From Hydrogenophaga sp. (GTDB lineage Bacteria > Pseudomonadota > Gammaproteobacteria > Burkholderiales > Burkholderiaceae_C), in NCBI GenBank assembly GCA_030684755.1, contig JAUXXN010000543.1, positions 1 to 8,904 of the forward strand: a DNA stretch of 8,904 nt. Direction: 5' to 3'. Numbering within the stretch: the first letter of the stretch is position 1; the number at the start of each line of letters is the position of its first letter. Positions 6,862 to 8,904 of this stretch are shown here, piece by piece. The notes under the pieces are model-generated. The model did no database searches. It was not told the DNA's origin and worked only from the letters and a program-made list of their open reading frames with translations. Both the position numbers and the translations under genes were made by a program.

Positions 6862-8259
6862 ATGAAAAACACCCTTTTCGCGCCAGATGCTTTGCTGCCC
6901 ACCGGTTGGGCCACCAACGTGCTGCTGAGGTGGAACACCCAAGGCCAGCTCACCGAGGTGCAAGCCAACAGCTCTGCGCCACCCGGCGTGCCCCAAGCCC
7001 CGGGGCCTGTTTTGCCTGGGCTGCCCAACCTGCATTCCCACGCCTTTCAGCGCGCCTTTGCGGGCCTGACCGAGTACCGGGGCGAAGCCCAGGACAGTTT
7101 CTGGAGCTGGCGCACACTGATGTACCGCTTCGCCTCGAAGCTCACGCCCGACCAGCTCCAAGCATTGGCCACCTGGCTTTACATCGAAATGCTCGAAGCG
7201 GGCTACACCCAGGTGTGTGAATTCCATTACCTGCACCACGACCCGAGCGGCACACCCTACGCCGACGATGCCGAGCTGGCACTGCGCCTGCTGCGTGCAG
7301 CGCAGACCGCAGGCATCGCCATCACGCTGCTGCCCGTGCTGTACCAAAGCAGCGGCTTTGGCAACACCCCGCCCACCGAAGGGCAGCGGCGCTTTGTTCG
7401 CAGCACCGACAACATGCTGCGCCTGCTGGAGCGTTTGAAACCCGGGTGCGACGCACAGGGCGCCCGCCTGGGCCTGGCACCGCACTCCCTGCGCGCGGTG
7501 CCACCCGACAGCCTGCGCGAGGCATTGGCCGGGCTTGATGCCATCGATGCCACGGCCCCCATTCACATCCACATTGCCGAGCAAACCGGCGAGGTCGATG
7601 CGTGCTTGGCCTGGAGCGGCCAGCGCCCGGTGCAATGGCTGCTGGACCACGCCGACGTGAACCCGCGCTGGTGCCTGGTGCACGCCACCCACATGAACGA
7701 CATCGAGTACCAACGCGCCGCACACAGCGGCGCCGTGGCGGGCATCTGCCCCAGCACCGAAGCCAACTTGGGCGATGGTTTCTTCGACATGCCGCGCTGG
7801 TTGTCGCACGGAGGCGCCTGGGGTGTGGGCTCCGACAGCCACGCCACGGTCAACGCCGCTGAAGAACTGCTGCTGCTGGAATACGGCCAGCGCCTGCTGC
7901 GGCGCCAGCGCAACGTGCTGGCCAGCAACAGCCAGCCCCAGGTCGCCACCGCCATGACGCTGCAGGCCGTGGCCGGAGGAAACCAGGCCAGCGGCCGCTG
8001 CGGGCCAGACACCACGCCCGGCTTGGCCGTGGGCCAGCAGGCCGACCAGGTGGCCCTGGACGCCCAACACCTGGCGCTGGAGGGCCTGAGCGCCCCCGAC
8101 ATGCTGTCGGCCCACGTCTTCGCCAGCCACCGCACATCGGCTGTTCACAGCGTGTGGGTAGGCGGGCACATGCGCGTGCAAGCCGGGCACCACGCGCTGC
8201 GCGAGTCCGCAGAGCGGGCCTTTGTGGCCGCGCGACGCTGCCTCATCTCCGAAAGCTGA
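6862..8259 (+). CDS. hutF: Formimidoylglutamate deiminase
   Basis: HutF deiminates N-formimino-L-glutamate to N-formyl-L-glutamate and ammonia, the branch that leads to the five-step pathway. The 465-residue product is an amidohydrolase with metal ligands His58 and His60 (GLPNLHSHAFQRAF), His237 (HIHIAEQTGEVDACL), His274 (LVHATHMN) and Asp325 (GVGSDSHATVNAAEELLLLE). Glu240 and His274 fit the expected active-site residues. A longer open frame begins at 6715, but that would overlap hutI by 134 bases. The ATG at 6862, 14 nt after the hutI stop codon, gives the usual family N-terminus. No clear ribosome site precedes it, so coupling to hutI is likely. Its presence predicts HutG (formylglutamate amidohydrolase) elsewhere, beyond this window. 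Confidence 0.95.
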   Translation: MKNTLFAPDALLPTGWATNVLLRWNTQGQLTEVQANSSAPPGVPQAPGPVLPGLPNLHSHAFQRAFAGLTEYRGEAQDSFWSWRTLMYRFASKLTPDQLQALATWLYIEMLEAGYTQVCEFHYLHHDPSGTPYADDAELALRLLRAAQTAGIAITLLPVLYQSSGFGNTPPTEGQRRFVRSTDNMLRLLERLKPGCDAQGARLGLAPHSLRAVPPDSLREALAGLDAIDATAPIHIHIAEQTGEVDACLAWSGQRPVQWLLDHADVNPRWCLVHATHMNDIEYQRAAHSGAVAGICPSTEANLGDGFFDMPRWLSHGGAWGVGSDSHATVNAAEELLLLEYGQRLLRRQRNVLASNSQPQVATAMTLQAVAGGNQASGRCGPDTTPGLAVGQQADQVALDAQHLALEGLSAPDMLSAHVFASHRTSAVHSVWVGGHMRVQAGHHALRESAERAFVAARRCLISES

Positions 8260-8327
8260 ACCATGCACCCCACCACCACCGAAGCCCTTTTGCGCTTCAC
8301 CAGGGCACACGGACCCTGCGGATAGCC

Positions 8328-8352
8328 ATGGCCGCACGCCGTGACCATTTTT
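8328..8352 (+). terminator. Weak terminator-like hairpin before hutH
   Basis: Bases 8328-8335 and 8341-8348 pair as an 8-position stem with one C-A mismatch and one G-T pair, around a 5-base loop. The stem is followed by TTTT at 8349-8352. It looks like a weak intrinsic terminator or attenuator between hutF and hutH. The short T-run and the mismatch make it uncertain. Confidence 0.3.
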
Positions 8353-8379
8353 GCCCCTCATTTCCCATCTGTTTCCCCC

Positions 8380-8383
8380 AGGA
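8380..8383 (+). promoter_or_regulatory. Ribosome binding site of hutH
   Basis: AGGA is placed 8 nt before the ATG at 8392, in an otherwise pyrimidine-rich stretch. It decides the hutH start and shows that hutH can be translated independently of hutF. Confidence 0.6.
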
Positions 8384-8391
8384 TCGTCACC

Positions 8392-8904
8392 ATGAACCCT
8401 TGCGCCTACACACCCCTGACCCTGATGCCCGGCCACATGAGCCTGGCCCACCTGCGCTCCGTCTGGAGCGGTCCTGTCCAGGCTTCGTTGCCACCCACCG
8501 CCCTTGATGGCATCCAAAGCTCAGCGGCGGCCATCCAGCGCATCGTCGAAAAGAAAGACGCCGCCTACGGCATCAACACCGGATTTGGCAAACTGGCCAA
8601 AACCCGCATCCCCGACGACCAGTTGGAGCTGCTGCAACGCAACCTCATCCTGTCGCACTCGGTGGGCACCGGCGAACCCATGAGCGACGCCACCGTGCGC
8701 CTGGTGATGGTGATGAAAGCCGCCAGCCTTGCGCGCGGTTTCTCCGGCGTGCGTCCCGTCGTCATCGACACCCTGCTGGCGGTGCTCAACGCGGGCATCG
8801 TGCCGCGCATTCCAGTCAAAGGCTCTGTAGGCGCCTCGGGCGACTTGGCGCCGCTGTCGCACATGACGCTGGCGCTGATGGGCGAGGGAGATGTTCGCGT
8901 GAAC
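8392..8904 (+). CDS. hutH: Histidine ammonia-lyase (histidase), N-terminal part
   Basis: HutH removes ammonia from L-histidine to give trans-urocanate, the first step of the pathway and the source of the inducer. The frame is open to the right edge of the window; 171 residues are present of about 510 expected. The [10 protein letters not shown] motif (59-68) carries the catalytic Tyr59. [14 protein letters not shown] (144-157) holds Ala148-Ser149-Gly150, which cyclises by itself into the MIO electrophilic cofactor. The conserved [16 protein letters not shown] (81-96) is typical of histidase. Only the first third can be judged, so an intact C-terminus cannot be confirmed. It is the last visible gene of the operon, 132 bp after hutF, a larger spacing than between the other hut genes. 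Confidence 0.95.
   Translation, partial: MNPCAYTPLTLMPGHMSLAHLRSVWSGPVQASLPPTALDGIQSSAAAIQRIVEKKDAAYGINTGFGKLAKTRIPDDQLELLQRNLILSHSVGTGEPMSDATVRLVMVMKAASLARGFSGVRPVVIDTLLAVLNAGIVPRIPVKGSVGASGDLAPLSHMTLALMGEGDVRVN

Larger units (their letters stand above)
8260..8391 (+). other. hutF-hutH gap with a 20-codon mini-ORF
   Basis: This is the only sizeable gap inside the operon. A 20-codon ORF runs from ATG 8263 to TAG 8323-8325, encoding a peptide that begins MHPTTTEALL and ends RAHGPCG. It has no good ribosome site and may be chance. Its stop lies two bases before a hairpin with a T-run (listed separately). From there to the hutH ribosome site the sequence is pyrimidine-rich. The gap may be a leader for hutH or simply the scar of a rearrangement. 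I see no convincing promoter in it. Confidence 0.4.

Noticed and set aside
6673..8517. 614-codon open frame on the - strand opposite hutI, hutF and hutH
   Set aside because: It spans three genes with clear active-site motifs on the + strand. The His/Gly/Val-rich translation is typical of a shadow frame.

Overview
The window looks like chromosomal DNA from a GC-rich betaproteobacterium, most likely Burkholderiales and probably Comamonadaceae (Hydrogenophaga, Acidovorax or Rhodoferax type). This rests on codon use, gene content and a GC-rich palindromic sequence inside hutU that resembles dispersed repeats I associate with that family. The placement is from memory, not from a search.

Left part (1-2242, + strand): the C-terminal end of a small 2TM-domain membrane protein, then a LytS/YpdA-type membrane sensor histidine kinase (190-1389) and a LytTR response regulator (1433-2242). 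These form a two-component pair of unknown signal and target. A gene-free 87-bp gap (2243-2329) separates the pair from the convergent hutC.

Right part (2330-8904): a histidine-utilisation (hut) locus. The repressor gene hutC is on the - strand, divergent from hutU-hutD-hutI-hutF-hutH on the + strand. The 150-bp divergent region carries a sigma70-like promoter and a TGTATATACA operator of the HutC type at the predicted transcription start. It also holds a separate 19-bp inverted repeat over the -35 element. HutH (cut off by the window end) makes urocanate from histidine, HutU makes imidazolonepropionate, HutI makes formiminoglutamate, and HutF deiminates that to N-formylglutamate. HutF implies the five-step route, so a formylglutamate amidohydrolase (HutG) is expected outside the window. 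HutD is a conserved accessory protein without an enzymatic role in the pathway.

The pathway itself is ordinary. The most unusual thing seen is a roughly 90-bp, hairpin-rich in-frame insertion in hutU that adds about 30 residues just before the NAD-binding glycine motif. It looks like a mobile palindromic repeat that has become protein-coding. A second point of interest is the 132-bp hutF-hutH gap, which holds a 20-codon mini-ORF directly followed by a terminator-like hairpin. I found no RNA genes, CRISPR array, insertion sequence or clearly new multi-gene system.
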